NCBI GenBank assembly: GCA_025352225.1
Contig: JANXTT010000009.1
Coordinates: forward strand, 1-64,000
Length of the DNA stretch: 64,000 nt
Reading direction: 5' to 3'
Source of the DNA: Mucilaginibacter sp.
Lineage (GTDB): Bacteria; Bacteroidota; Bacteroidia; Sphingobacteriales; Sphingobacteriaceae
Under the pieces are notes generated by a model. The model was not told where the DNA came from. It made no database searches and saw nothing but the letters and a program-made list of their open reading frames with translations. Shown in pieces: positions 53,595 to 63,766 of the stretch. Position 1 is the first letter of the stretch. The number at the start of each line of letters is the position of its first letter. The position numbers and the translations under genes are program-made.

Positions 53595-53925
53595 ACGGTT
53601 TGAAGTAAAAAAACTTGGATAATAATTGGCAACTAAGCTTTTTTGAATATGATATAGTGGTTAAAAACAGTTGTTAAAACTGCTGTAACTATCAATATAT
53701 CAAGTGGTATTTACAGTCTAAGAATACGGCAAGTGAGTTTTTTTAGCGATAAGAGAACACAGCCAACAAAAAAGCCGGAAGAAAACTCCCGGCTTTGGTT
53801 TTAGTTCTGTAAATCTTATTTCTTACAAGTTGCCCTCCGGCTGCGCCTGATTCCGCTTCTGATTTATACTGCCTATTTAATGGTTATGCTTCAAATAGTC
53901 ACCAAACGTTTTTGACCGAATTACC
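53595..53925. other. Convergent 331-bp intergenic region without a gene
   Basis: The region lies between the GH130 gene and gyrB. It holds a terminator hairpin at 53771-53796 and a short imperfect repeat near CAGTTGTTAAAACTG (about 53669-53683). No ORF, RNA gene or promoter was recognised. Confidence 0.6.
53771..53796. terminator. Bidirectional terminator between GH130 and gyrB genes
   Basis: AAAGCCGG (53771-53778) pairs with CCGGCTTT (53789-53796), loop 10 nt. On the minus strand it is followed by a T-run, so it is best placed for gyrB; on the plus strand by GGTTTTAG. Confidence 0.85.
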
Positions 53926-55920
<1,995 letters not shown>

Positions 55921-56008
55921 TTATGCCCGACATTAGTACTATTGTTGATAAAAAGCCAGGTGTTATTAACGCACTATTTAAAAGATTAGGATACTTGTAT
56001 TGAAAGTT

Positions 56009-56016
56009 TATCTTTG
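56009..56016 (+). promoter_or_regulatory. Possible -7 element of the OmpH-like gene
   Basis: TATCTTTG fits TAnnTTTG exactly and lies 21 bp before the chosen ATG at 56038. The nearest upstream TTG is too close, so the -33 element is unassigned. Confidence 0.4.
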
Positions 56017-56037
56017 TCAAAATTTTCCATATTGACA

Positions 56038-56628
56038 ATGAAAAAATCAATTTCTATTTTTACCAATACAGCCTTAGCACTGGCTGTTGTAGCTTCAATT
56101 GCAGGCTGTAACCAAAACAAAAGCGACAGTAAACCAGCAACAACAGCTACTACTCCGCAAAAAGTTGAAATAGTATATGTTAACTCAGATACTTTAGTGC
56201 ATAAATATGAGTATGCAAAAGACGTGAACAAACGTTTGCAGGATAAAGGAAAATCTGCGCAGGATGACCTTGCAGCAAAAGGGCAAGCTTACCAACGCGA
56301 AGTAGGTGATTATCAAAAGGGGGCTGCAACCATGAGTGCAGACCAACGCGCATCAACGGAACAACGCCTGCAACGTAAGGGGCAAGAGTTACAGTCGTAT
56401 AAAGAAAATGCCAGTGCCCAGTTTCAAAACGAGAGTGCCTCGGAACAAACTAAACTTTACGATAAAATTGCCGACTTTACCAAAGCTTATGCTAAAGAAA
56501 AAGGGTATAAACTGGTGTTAACTTTTTCAAAAGCCAACCCTACAGTTTTATTTGGTGACCCTAGTTTAGATGTTACTGAAGATGTGGTTAAACGCTTGAA
56601 CGACGCATATACAAAAGATAAAAAATAA
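56038..56628 (+). CDS. OmpH/Skp-family lipoprotein
   Basis: The product is about 196 residues. The ATG at 56038 gives a clean lipoprotein signal (MKKSISIFTNTALALAVVASIAGC); an earlier TTG reading frame is not needed. After the lipid cysteine comes a Lys/Ser/Thr linker, then KVEIVYVNSDTLVHKYEYAKDVNKRLQDKGKSAQDDL, a long coiled coil, and a C-terminal strand region (EKGYKLVLTFSKANPTVLFGDPSLDVTEDVVKRLND). This is the Skp/OmpH periplasmic chaperone fold, here membrane-anchored. It is monocistronic with its own terminator. Confidence 0.88.
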   Translation: MKKSISIFTNTALALAVVASIAGCNQNKSDSKPATTATTPQKVEIVYVNSDTLVHKYEYAKDVNKRLQDKGKSAQDDLAAKGQAYQREVGDYQKGAATMSADQRASTEQRLQRKGQELQSYKENASAQFQNESASEQTKLYDKIADFTKAYAKEKGYKLVLTFSKANPTVLFGDPSLDVTEDVVKRLNDAYTKDKK

Positions 56629-56650
56629 TTTTAAAAAAAATCAAATAAAA

Positions 56651-56680
56651 AAAACTCCAACCAATGGCTGGGGTTTTTTT
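56651..56680 (+). terminator. Terminator of the OmpH-like gene
   Basis: AAAACTCCAACC (56651-56662) pairs with GGCTGGGGTTTT (56666-56677) with one G-U and one mismatch, loop 3 nt, followed by TTTATTTAT. Confidence 0.8.
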
Positions 56681-56700
56681 ATTTATAGCATAACTAAATT

Positions 56701-57180
56701 ATGGAAAACAGCAATCACGAGAAATTTATGAGGATGGCCATTGAACTATCTGAATATAATGTACAACAAGGGCAGGGAGGCCCTTTTGGTGCTGTTATTG
56801 TTAAAGATGGAATGGTAATTACACGCAGTGCAAATAGAGTGGTTGCGCAAAACGACCCTACCGCGCACGCCGAAATTTCGGCTATACGTTTAGCCTGTCA
56901 GGAAATGGGGACATTTAATTTAGAAGACTGTGTAATATATACCAGTTGCGAGCCATGTCCTATGTGCCTGGGTGCCATTTATTGGGCTCGTATTGATCAG
57001 ATATACTATGCCAATAACAAAGCCGATGCTGCCACAATCGGGTTTAATGACCATTTTATTTACGAAGAATTGGCAAAGAACACAGAAGAGCGCAAAATAC
57101 CATTTGTACAACTATTGCGTGATGAGGCCCAGGGTGCGTTTAAATTATGGGACAAGTCGGAAATTAAGATTATTTATTAA
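56701..57180 (+). CDS. guaD: Guanine deaminase (cytidine-deaminase-like fold)
   Basis: The 159-residue zinc deaminase has H56-A-E58 (catalytic) and C86/C89 in TSCEPCPMC, the cytidine/tRNA-adenosine deaminase site. The tail, YANNKADAATIGFNDHFIYEELAKNTEERKIPFVQL, is typical of the Bacillus-type GuaD guanine deaminase rather than TadA. It would convert guanine to xanthine for purine salvage. TadA is the alternative assignment, less likely because of this C-terminal segment. It stands alone on the plus strand. Confidence 0.85.
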   Translation: MENSNHEKFMRMAIELSEYNVQQGQGGPFGAVIVKDGMVITRSANRVVAQNDPTAHAEISAIRLACQEMGTFNLEDCVIYTSCEPCPMCLGAIYWARIDQIYYANNKADAATIGFNDHFIYEELAKNTEERKIPFVQLLRDEAQGAFKLWDKSEIKIIY

Positions 57181-57293
57181 CCCTGTAATTATAAAACAGG
57201 TTAAAATAGCCACAGTAATATCGCATTCATAATTATAAATTACGAATAAAAACTTACATTTTTTTTTATTATTTGCACAAGAATGGCAATTTA

Positions 57294-57327
57294 ATATATA
57301 AATTTTTAATTTTAAAAATTTATATAT
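57294..57327. promoter_or_regulatory. 34-bp A/T palindrome at the promoter of the glycosylation operon
   Basis: Two perfect 16-bp arms (57294-57309 and 57312-57327) are separated by 2 nt. The right arm overlaps the -7 core TATATTTG at 57325-57332, and the ATG is at 57338. It is either an operator or a structure at the 5' end of a nearly leaderless mRNA. Confidence 0.55.
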
Positions 57328-57337
57328 ATTTGTCTAT

Positions 57338-58264
57338 ATGAATAAAACTGCAATAATTAATTCAAATTCATGGAGTGAAAAGCTATGGACCGTTATTAAA
57401 TTATTGCTTAAAATAGGCGTTACCACGCTATTACTCTACTACGTATTCAGTAAAGTTGACCTAAAAAAAATAACTGGGTTAATTACCAAGTCCAACCCGT
57501 TATGGATGTTATTAGCATTGGCTGTTTATTTTATATCAACAATAGTTTCTGCCTCCCGGTTATTAAGCTTTTTCAGATCAATAAATTTACATTTGGACTT
57601 TCGTTTTAACTTTAGATTATATCTTTTAGGCATGTTTTATAATTTATGCCTGCCAGGTGGCATTGGTGGCGACGGATACAAGATTTATCTTTTAAGTAAA
57701 AACTATAACCTACCTGCAAAAAAAGCATTTTGGGCCATATTATTTGATCGCTTAAGTGGCTTTTGGGCTATTGGCTTAATTACGGCAACACTAGTTCCGT
57801 TTATACCTTTAATAAAGATAAATCCTTTTATTCCTTTCGGGGGATTTGCAATAGGGTCAATAATTTATTACTTTGTAACACATAAGTTTTTTAAAGAATA
57901 TACCCGGCATTTTTTTGAAGCGCACGCTAAAGCGGTATTGGTGCAATCTTTACAAGTTATTACTATACTTTTAGTACTAAACGGTTTACATTATTCCGGT
58001 AAATACGCGCCATATCTTATCACATTTTTAATATCAGCTTTGGCGGCTGTGTTTCCATTTACATTAGGTGGGCTGGGTGCACGCGAGTTTATATTTACAC
58101 ATTTTGCAGATTATTTAAAGATGGATGCTAATCTTGCGGTTTTTATTAGCCTTTCTTTTTACGTAATATCGGCAATAGTGTCACTATTAGGTGTATACTA
58201 TGTGTTCAATACAAGCCAACTACAAGAAGGATTACCGTCTCAACAAAAAGAAGACATAGATTAA
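57338..58264 (+). CDS. Lysylphosphatidylglycerol synthase/flippase-like transmembrane protein
   Basis: The 308-residue protein has about eight membrane helices and the family pattern YFISTIVSASRLLSFFRSINL, LYLLGMFYNLCLPGGIGGDGYKIYLLSK, FWAILFDRLSGFWAIGLI and FPFTLGGLGAREFIF. Such UPF0104/LPG-synthase membrane domains occur as stand-alone proteins beside glycosyltransferases and may move lipid-linked intermediates. It leads a three-gene operon, 21 bp before a GT2 gene and then a GT-C-like membrane protein. Confidence 0.85.
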   Translation: MNKTAIINSNSWSEKLWTVIKLLLKIGVTTLLLYYVFSKVDLKKITGLITKSNPLWMLLALAVYFISTIVSASRLLSFFRSINLHLDFRFNFRLYLLGMFYNLCLPGGIGGDGYKIYLLSKNYNLPAKKAFWAILFDRLSGFWAIGLITATLVPFIPLIKINPFIPFGGFAIGSIIYYFVTHKFFKEYTRHFFEAHAKAVLVQSLQVITILLVLNGLHYSGKYAPYLITFLISALAAVFPFTLGGLGAREFIFTHFADYLKMDANLAVFISLSFYVISAIVSLLGVYYVFNTSQLQEGLPSQQKEDID

Positions 58265-58285
58265 CCCATTATTAAATTATTCATT

Positions 58286-59002
58286 ATGGCTGAAACACTA
58301 TCAATAATTATACCTGCATATAACGAGGGCAGAACAATCCATTTTATACTGAATAAGGTTAAGGCAGTAAAATTAATTGAAGATTTAAAAAAAGAGATAA
58401 TTATTGTTAACGATTTCTCCAGTGACAATACCGAAGAAGCTATTCACGCGTATGCCTCAGAAAATGCAGATCTGGACATTAAATACTATAAACATGAGTT
58501 TAACCAGGGCAAAGGCGCAGCGTTGCATACAGGTATAAAAATGGCTCAGGGTAAGTATTTAATTATTCAGGATGCAGATTTGGAGTATGACCCAAATGAG
58601 TATAACATACTGTTAAAACCAATACTTGATGGCTTTGCTGATGTCGTTTACGGATCAAGGTTTATGGGGGGCAGGCCGCACCGGATTTTGTTTTTCTGGC
58701 ACTCTATAGGCAACAGGTTTTTAACTTTCGTATCAAATGTATTTACCGACCTAAATCTTACCGATATGGAAACCTGTTATAAAGTATTCAGAACTGAGTT
58801 GATACAAGGTTTAAAACTTACAGAAAAACGTTTTGGATTTGAGCCCGAAGTAACCGCAAGGATTTCCAAAATACCTAAGATCAGAATATACGAGGTTGGG
58901 ATTTCTTACTATGGACGAACTTACGAAGAAGGTAAAAAGATAGGGTGGAAAGATGCCTTTAGAGCTATTTATTGTACAATTAAGTACAATTTATTTTCAT
59001 AA
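58286..59002 (+). CDS. GT2 glycosyltransferase, dolichyl-phosphate-mannose-synthase-like
   Basis: The 238-residue GT-A enzyme starts LSIIIPAYNEGRTI and has HEFNQGKGAALHTGIKMAQGKYLIIQDADLEYDPNEY (DAD metal motif), VVYGSRFMGGRPHR and LTDMETCYKVFRTELIQGL, then FGFEPEVTARISK. This is the DPM1-like group that loads a sugar onto a polyprenyl phosphate. It has no C-terminal membrane helices, so the flanking membrane proteins may supply the membrane step. It would provide the donor for the GT-C-like protein encoded next. Confidence 0.9.
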   Translation: MAETLSIIIPAYNEGRTIHFILNKVKAVKLIEDLKKEIIIVNDFSSDNTEEAIHAYASENADLDIKYYKHEFNQGKGAALHTGIKMAQGKYLIIQDADLEYDPNEYNILLKPILDGFADVVYGSRFMGGRPHRILFFWHSIGNRFLTFVSNVFTDLNLTDMETCYKVFRTELIQGLKLTEKRFGFEPEVTARISKIPKIRIYEVGISYYGRTYEEGKKIGWKDAFRAIYCTIKYNLFS

Positions 59003-59021
59003 TAACATTTAATACTACGCA

Positions 59022-60344
59022 ATGGCGGAACAAAATTTAGTGGGCCCAAAATTTTACAACACACCCCAATTCATGAAAAACTTTGATACTTCGCTATTTA
59101 TACTGGTAGTTATTTTAGTTGTTCTGAATGTATTTTCGCCGTTAAGGTTAAATACCGACTCTGTACGGTATGTAAATATAATGGAATATTTAAATGGTAG
59201 CTTAGATCATAATAGTATTGCCGCGCATGATTTTTTTCCACTCGGGTATCCCCGGCTCCTTCAACTGTTGGGAAAGCTAAATATATTTAACTCTTTTACT
59301 GTTACGCTGATAAATATATTATCGGTTACAATGGCTTCTTACGTATTGGCAGTATTATTTAAAATCGAGAATAAACTGTTGTTCCTGTCGTTCACGTTAC
59401 TCTCTTTTTTAAATATCAAACACGTTTCACTTCCTATTGCTGATCAGTTTTACCTTTTGCCTTTTACCTTAAGCATTTATTGCTTTGCCAAAGTTTTTAA
59501 AGGGAATTATAAATTTCTGATTCCTGCTATATTATTTACATGTTTAGCCCTTTACATGCGAACGGCAGGCGTGGTTATTCTTGGTGGTGTAGTATTCTAT
59601 ATTCTCTATTCAAAAAAGCACGTATTAATAAACAATAAATATCTACTAGCAGGCTTCATTTTATTAGTGATTGCTGTTGTAGTAATAATTGGCTTAAAAC
59701 TTCAAATGCTTGAACAAAAAGTATCTTATCTAAAACAACTGGATATTGATATTATGATACAGCATCCGGGTTCGATAATAGATAGGCTAAGTACTCATTT
59801 TAAAGAAATTGGAGAGTTTGCAATAAACCTGCCCGCCAGTAAATTGGGCTCCACATCGGCGGCTCCCGGCATTTATAACAAAGCTGATTTTTTATTCATC
59901 TTTTTAGGCCTTATTGCTTTCATATTCATATGCAGGGTCATTATTGTTCAGAAATTATATAAACACTTTGCTTTTTGGGTGTTTTTCTCTTACGGAATAA
60001 TGATATTCCTTTGGCCGTTTTACGACACCCGTTTTTTGATCCCTTTTATCCCGGTTTTCATATACCTGTTATTTCCCTATTTTAACGCATATGTTAAAAA
60101 AGGTTACGTAACAGCTATATATGCCATTGTTTTTATCCTGCTCGGCTTTGTCAGCCTACTATATTCGGATGCTCTTTCTTTTAATAAAAACTTTTTTATA
60201 ACCCACTATGGTGGCAACGCCGCAATGACAGAGCAATACAAAATCCATTTTTTTAAAAACAATTCTCAAGCACCTGCAAAATCCAATTCAGATTCTGATA
60301 AAAACAGAATATTATATCTGCTGGATAAGTACGACAAACATTGA
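59022..60344 (+). CDS. Multi-span membrane protein, GT-C glycosyltransferase-like
   Basis: The 440-residue protein has about 10-11 membrane helices. After the first helix comes NVFSPLRLNTDSVRYVNIMEYLNGSLDHNS, a loop with an acidic residue in the position typical of GT-C enzymes that use polyprenyl-phosphate sugars. Later segments include FLWPFYDTRFLIPFIPVFIYLLFPYFNAY, and the tail is a soluble Lys/Asn-rich segment. The GT-C assignment rests on topology, the early Asp loop and position after a DPM-like gene. Confidence 0.65.
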   Translation: MAEQNLVGPKFYNTPQFMKNFDTSLFILVVILVVLNVFSPLRLNTDSVRYVNIMEYLNGSLDHNSIAAHDFFPLGYPRLLQLLGKLNIFNSFTVTLINILSVTMASYVLAVLFKIENKLLFLSFTLLSFLNIKHVSLPIADQFYLLPFTLSIYCFAKVFKGNYKFLIPAILFTCLALYMRTAGVVILGGVVFYILYSKKHVLINNKYLLAGFILLVIAVVVIIGLKLQMLEQKVSYLKQLDIDIMIQHPGSIIDRLSTHFKEIGEFAINLPASKLGSTSAAPGIYNKADFLFIFLGLIAFIFICRVIIVQKLYKHFAFWVFFSYGIMIFLWPFYDTRFLIPFIPVFIYLLFPYFNAYVKKGYVTAIYAIVFILLGFVSLLYSDALSFNKNFFITHYGGNAAMTEQYKIHFFKNNSQAPAKSNSDSDKNRILYLLDKYDKH

Positions 60345-60359
60345 CAATATTTCCTTCGC

Positions 60360-60755
60360 TTACTTTTCAAAAAAGTCATCCTTCAGGTCATCAATTTCCC
60401 TGCGATCGCGTTTTGTAGGTCGCCCGGCTCCTCTGTCACGGGTTAGAATAGGCGCGTTAAACATGGTTTTAAAAGCCTGTGTTTGCTCTAAAGGAGTTAT
60501 ATCCTCATAATAATCAACAGCCTTTTTTGCCTCCAGCCGGGTTTCAAGCAAACCTGTTACTTTAATAATCTTACGTTCAATACCTTTAGACACTTGGTAA
60601 ACTTCGCCGAGGCGAACTTCGTGCGATGGTTTTATATTATTCCCTTCCAGCTTTACGCGCCCGGCTTTGCAAGCCTCGGTTGCCAGTGTTCGGGTTTTAA
60701 ATACCCTTATTGACCATAAGTATTTATCGATGCGAAGCTTTTCTTTTTCGGCCAT
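60360..60755 (-). CDS. hslR: S4-domain RNA-binding protein (Hsp15-like)
   Basis: The product is about 131 residues and starts MAEKEKLRIDKYLWSIRVFKTRTLATEACKAGRVKLEGNNIKPSHEVRLGEVYQVSKG, the S4 fold of heat-shock protein 15. A basic C-terminal tail follows (GAGRPTKRDRREIDDLKDDFFEK). Hsp15 binds 50S subunits carrying stalled nascent chains. The ATG at 60755 is preferred over a TTG three codons upstream. It converges with the GT-C-like gene, 15 bp away. Confidence 0.88.
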   Translation of the reverse strand: MAEKEKLRIDKYLWSIRVFKTRTLATEACKAGRVKLEGNNIKPSHEVRLGEVYQVSKGIERKIIKVTGLLETRLEAKKAVDYYEDITPLEQTQAFKTMFNAPILTRDRGAGRPTKRDRREIDDLKDDFFEK

Positions 60756-61075
60756 GATCAGCAAAAATCAGAAAAAATCAATTCAAAAAAGAATTATCTG
60801 CACACTTCGCTTTTGTAAACTATAATCTACAATTAAGCTCGCCAAATTGATCTCATTAATGTGAGACTATTAATACTGCATTTCTTGCTAACTTTAAACA
60901 TTAACCTGCATTGCCGTGAGGTAACTGGTTAAAAGTTCTTTGAAAATCTATTAATCATTTAAACATAGATGTGTTTAACTTAGGCACCCAAACCCCAATT
61001 TTTATTATCTTCGTCGTTTTAATTATTATAAGGCCTCAACCCTTATAAATTATTTATTTGTTAAATTACCAACTA
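60756..61075. other. 320-bp divergent intergenic region upstream of dapD
   Basis: No gene is seen. The region holds a weak 5-bp hairpin TCTCA/TGAGA near 60850-60867 and a TATCTTCG sequence at 61006-61013 that is one base off the TAnnTTTG core, 63 bp before the dapD ATG. No riboswitch was recognised. Confidence 0.5.
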
Positions 61076-61891
61076 ATGCAAGACCTTAAAAAACTAATTG
61101 AAGATGCCTGGGTTGACAGGACGCTGATTACATTTAAAGAATATACAGACGCTATAGAAACCGTTATAGAACGGCTTGATAAAGGGGAACTTCGCGTTGC
61201 AGAACGCATTGGCACACGTTGGCATGTTAACGATTGGATAAAGAAAGCGGTTATCTTATATTTTCCCATCAGGGAAATGGAAGAAATTAAGGTAGGCCCT
61301 TTTGTGTTTCACGATAAAATGAAACTTAAAACCAACTATAAGCAATTAGGTGTACGTGTAGTGCCCCATGGTATTGCCCGTTATGGTGCTTATTTGGCTA
61401 AAGGCGTTATCATGATGCCATCATACGTAAACATTGGTGCTTACGTAGACGAAGGCACCATGGTTGATACCTGGGCTACAGTGGGTTCATGTGCTCAAAT
61501 AGGCAAACATGTACATTTAAGTGGCGGCGTAGGCATTGGCGGCGTTTTAGAACCAGTTCAAGGTGCCCCGGTTATTATAGAAGATAATTGTTTTTTAGGA
61601 TCCAGAGCAATAGTAGTTGAAGGAGTTCATCTTGAAGAAGAAGTTGTATTAGGTGCTAATGTTGTTTTAACGGCGTCAACCAAAATAATTGATGTAACAC
61701 AAAATCCACCTATTGAATATAAAAGCTTTGTACCTTCACGCTCGGTAGTAATACCAGGCTCATACACTAAAACTTTCCCCGGTGGCGATTATCAGGTGCC
61801 ATGTGCCCTAATTATAGGTAAACGGAAGGCCTCAACAGATAAAAAAACATCGTTAAACGATGCATTACGCGAAAATAATGTTGCAGTGTAA
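61076..61891 (+). CDS. dapD: 2,3,4,5-tetrahydropyridine-2,6-dicarboxylate N-succinyltransferase
   Basis: The product is about 271 residues. The N-terminal helical domain starts MQDLKKLIEDAWVDRTLI. The left-handed beta-helix has repeated hexapeptides (GVIMMPSYVNIGAYVDEGTMVDTWATVGSCAQIGKHVHLSGGVGIGGVLEPVQ) typical of DapD. It succinylates tetrahydrodipicolinate in the succinylase branch of lysine and diaminopimelate synthesis. The ATG at 61076 gives the standard start; an upstream TTG at 61058 would add six residues. A nested palindrome fills the gap to the next gene. Confidence 0.95.
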   Translation: MQDLKKLIEDAWVDRTLITFKEYTDAIETVIERLDKGELRVAERIGTRWHVNDWIKKAVILYFPIREMEEIKVGPFVFHDKMKLKTNYKQLGVRVVPHGIARYGAYLAKGVIMMPSYVNIGAYVDEGTMVDTWATVGSCAQIGKHVHLSGGVGIGGVLEPVQGAPVIIEDNCFLGSRAIVVEGVHLEEEVVLGANVVLTASTKIIDVTQNPPIEYKSFVPSRSVVIPGSYTKTFPGGDYQVPCALIIGKRKASTDKKTSLNDALRENNVAV

Positions 61892-61986
61892 ATAGTTATA
61901 CTAGTTAATTGGTTATTAAGTTGTTGATCTTTCACTAAGCCAGATTAATTTCTTAATAACCAAATACTCAATAATCAAATAACTAT
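61892..61986. repeat. Nested inverted repeat between dapD and the GT4 gene
   Basis: The outer arms are ATAGTTAT (61892-61899) and ATAACTAT (61979-61986). The inner arms are TTGGTTATTAAG (61909-61920) and CTTAATAACCAA (61952-61963), perfect over 12 bp. The structure occupies nearly the whole intergenic gap. Confidence 0.8.
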
Positions 61987-61991
61987 AACTA

Positions 61992-63119
61992 ATGCGTATA
62001 GGATACGAAGCCAAAAGAGCATTTCTGAACATGACCGGGCTTGGTAATTACTGTCGTGAGGTGATCAGAATGATGGCGGCAAACTATCCTCATAACCAAT
62101 ACTTTTTGTATACCCCAAAAGTAAAAGCAACTAGCAAACGCGATTTTTTAGCTCCCTATCCTGAGGTGAAAACCATTACCCCTCCAAGTAAATTATTCAC
62201 CTCGTTATGGAGGAGCAAAGGAGTGGTTAAAAATTTAAAGCGCGATAGTATAGACCTTTATCATGGCCTAAGCCACGAACTACCTATAGGGATACAACAA
62301 ACTGGCATTAAAACAGTAGTAACCATCCACGATTTGATCTTTATGCGCTTCCCACAGTACTTTGGTTTTATCAGTCGGAAAATTTACGCGGCAAAAATAA
62401 AATATGCCTGTAAACATGCTGATAAGATCATCGCGATAAGCGAGAAAACAAAGGAAGACCTGATTGAACTATTAAATGTAGATGCTAACAAAATTGAAGT
62501 GATATACCAGAGTTGTGATGTAATTTTCAAAGCTGAACAATCGCAACAAAAAAAGGCTGAAGTTAAAACCAAATATAATCTGCCCGAAAAATATCTATTG
62601 AATGTTGGCACTATAGAACCACGTAAAAATTTACTCTTATTAATTAAGGCCTTAGTCTATTTACCAAATGATACCCAACTGGTTGTTATTGGTAAGGAAA
62701 CAAGTTACGCGAATAAAATTAACGAGTACATAATTAACCATAAACTCGACAACAAGGTATTATTTCTTAAAAATGTAGCATTTGATGATTTACCAGCTAT
62801 TTATCAGTTGGCAGAACTTTTTGTTTACCCTTCAAAATACGAAGGATTTGGAATACCTGTACTAGAAGCATTGGTTTCGGGCACCCCTGTTATTGCCGCC
62901 AAAGGTTCATGCCTTGAAGAAGCGGGCGGACCAGATACCATATATATTGATCCAGATGACGAAACGGATTTAATAGAGAAAATAAAAGCAGTTTTAACAG
63001 ATAAACCCCTGCAACAAAAAATGATTGAGCGTGGATTTATTTATGCCGCTAAATTTGAGGATTTAAAACTCGCTCCACAGCTAATGCATTTATACACAAA
63101 CCTATTATACCATGCTTAA
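61992..63119 (+). CDS. GT4-family glycosyltransferase
   Basis: The 375-residue GT-B enzyme begins MRIGYEAKRAFLNMTGLGNYCREVIRMM and has DLYHGLSHELP, TVVTIHDLIFMRFPQYF, YLLNVGTIEPRKNLLLLIKAL and the donor-site signature YEGFGIPVLEALVSGTPVIAAKGSCLEEAGG. It resembles mannosyl- or rhamnosyl-transferases of surface polysaccharide clusters, but the sugar is not determinable. The last 8 bp overlap the start of the TsaC-like gene, so the two are translationally coupled. Confidence 0.9.
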   Translation: MRIGYEAKRAFLNMTGLGNYCREVIRMMAANYPHNQYFLYTPKVKATSKRDFLAPYPEVKTITPPSKLFTSLWRSKGVVKNLKRDSIDLYHGLSHELPIGIQQTGIKTVVTIHDLIFMRFPQYFGFISRKIYAAKIKYACKHADKIIAISEKTKEDLIELLNVDANKIEVIYQSCDVIFKAEQSQQKKAEVKTKYNLPEKYLLNVGTIEPRKNLLLLIKALVYLPNDTQLVVIGKETSYANKINEYIINHKLDNKVLFLKNVAFDDLPAIYQLAELFVYPSKYEGFGIPVLEALVSGTPVIAAKGSCLEEAGGPDTIYIDPDDETDLIEKIKAVLTDKPLQQKMIERGFIYAAKFEDLKLAPQLMHLYTNLLYHA

Positions 63120-63678
63120 AGACGAAGTAGCAAAAGCATTAAAAGTATTACAGGATGGTGGAATCATCCTGTTCCCTACCGATACCATTTGGGGCATAGG
63201 CTGCGACGCTGGGAATGCCGACGCGGTAAAAAAAATATACCAGCTAAAGCAACGCGACGAATCTAAAAGCATGATCGTTTTATTAGATAACGATAATAAA
63301 TTGCAAAGTTACGTCAATGAGGTTCCTGATATTGCTTATGATTTAATTGAGTACGCCGAACATCCGTTAACATTGGTTATGCCAGGTGCCAAAAATGTAG
63401 CGCCTAACCTAATCGCCGCCGATGGAAGTATTGGTATAAGGGTAACCAAACATTTGTTTAGCCAGCAATTAATTCAACGCTTACGCAGGCCCTTGGTATC
63501 CACATCGGCTAACATAAGTGGCCAGCCATCACCAAAAAACTTTAATGATGTTTCAACAGAAGTAATTGAAGGGGTAGATTATGTTGTTGACCTGGAGCAG
63601 TATGATTTATCTGAAAAAAGGCCATCCACTATAATGAGGCTTGATCCGAGTGGGCGATTTGAATTTATAAGAAAATAA
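63112..63678 (+). CDS. tsaC: L-threonylcarbamoyladenylate synthase (Sua5/YciO/YrdC family)
   Basis: The 188-residue protein has the YrdC fold: GGIILFPTDTIWGIGCDAGNADAVKKIYQLKQRDESKSMIVLL, HPLTLVMPG, GSIGIRVTKH and RPLVSTSANISGQPSPKNF. The KxR(x)2KxN-type and SxN motifs are present. It makes threonylcarbamoyl-AMP for t6A37 tRNA modification. The YciO-type relative of unknown role is the alternative. The start overlaps the preceding glycosyltransferase gene by 8 bp, and a CCA-adding enzyme gene follows. Confidence 0.88.
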   Translation: MLKDEVAKALKVLQDGGIILFPTDTIWGIGCDAGNADAVKKIYQLKQRDESKSMIVLLDNDNKLQSYVNEVPDIAYDLIEYAEHPLTLVMPGAKNVAPNLIAADGSIGIRVTKHLFSQQLIQRLRRPLVSTSANISGQPSPKNFNDVSTEVIEGVDYVVDLEQYDLSEKRPSTIMRLDPSGRFEFIRK

Positions 63679-63766
63679 AAATACTTAATTTCGCCCTACC
63701 ACCAAAGCTTTATTACTTAACTTTGGTTATGAAAAACCCCAGCAACATTTACTGGATATACATTGA

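Noticed and set aside
53595-53770. Possible small RNA gene in the GH130-gyrB gap
   Set aside because: No promoter core, conserved structure or family similarity could be recognised.
55923-56003. A 26-codon plus-strand ORF (MPDISTIVDKKPGV...) between gyrB and the OmpH-like gene
   Set aside because: No promoter, no family match and it runs into the -7 region of the next gene. Chance ORF is more likely.
63729-63766. A 12-codon ORF (MKNPSNIYWIYIE) ending directly before the CCA-adding enzyme start
   Set aside because: Could be a leader peptide, but it has no regulatory amino-acid run or hairpin. Not supported.
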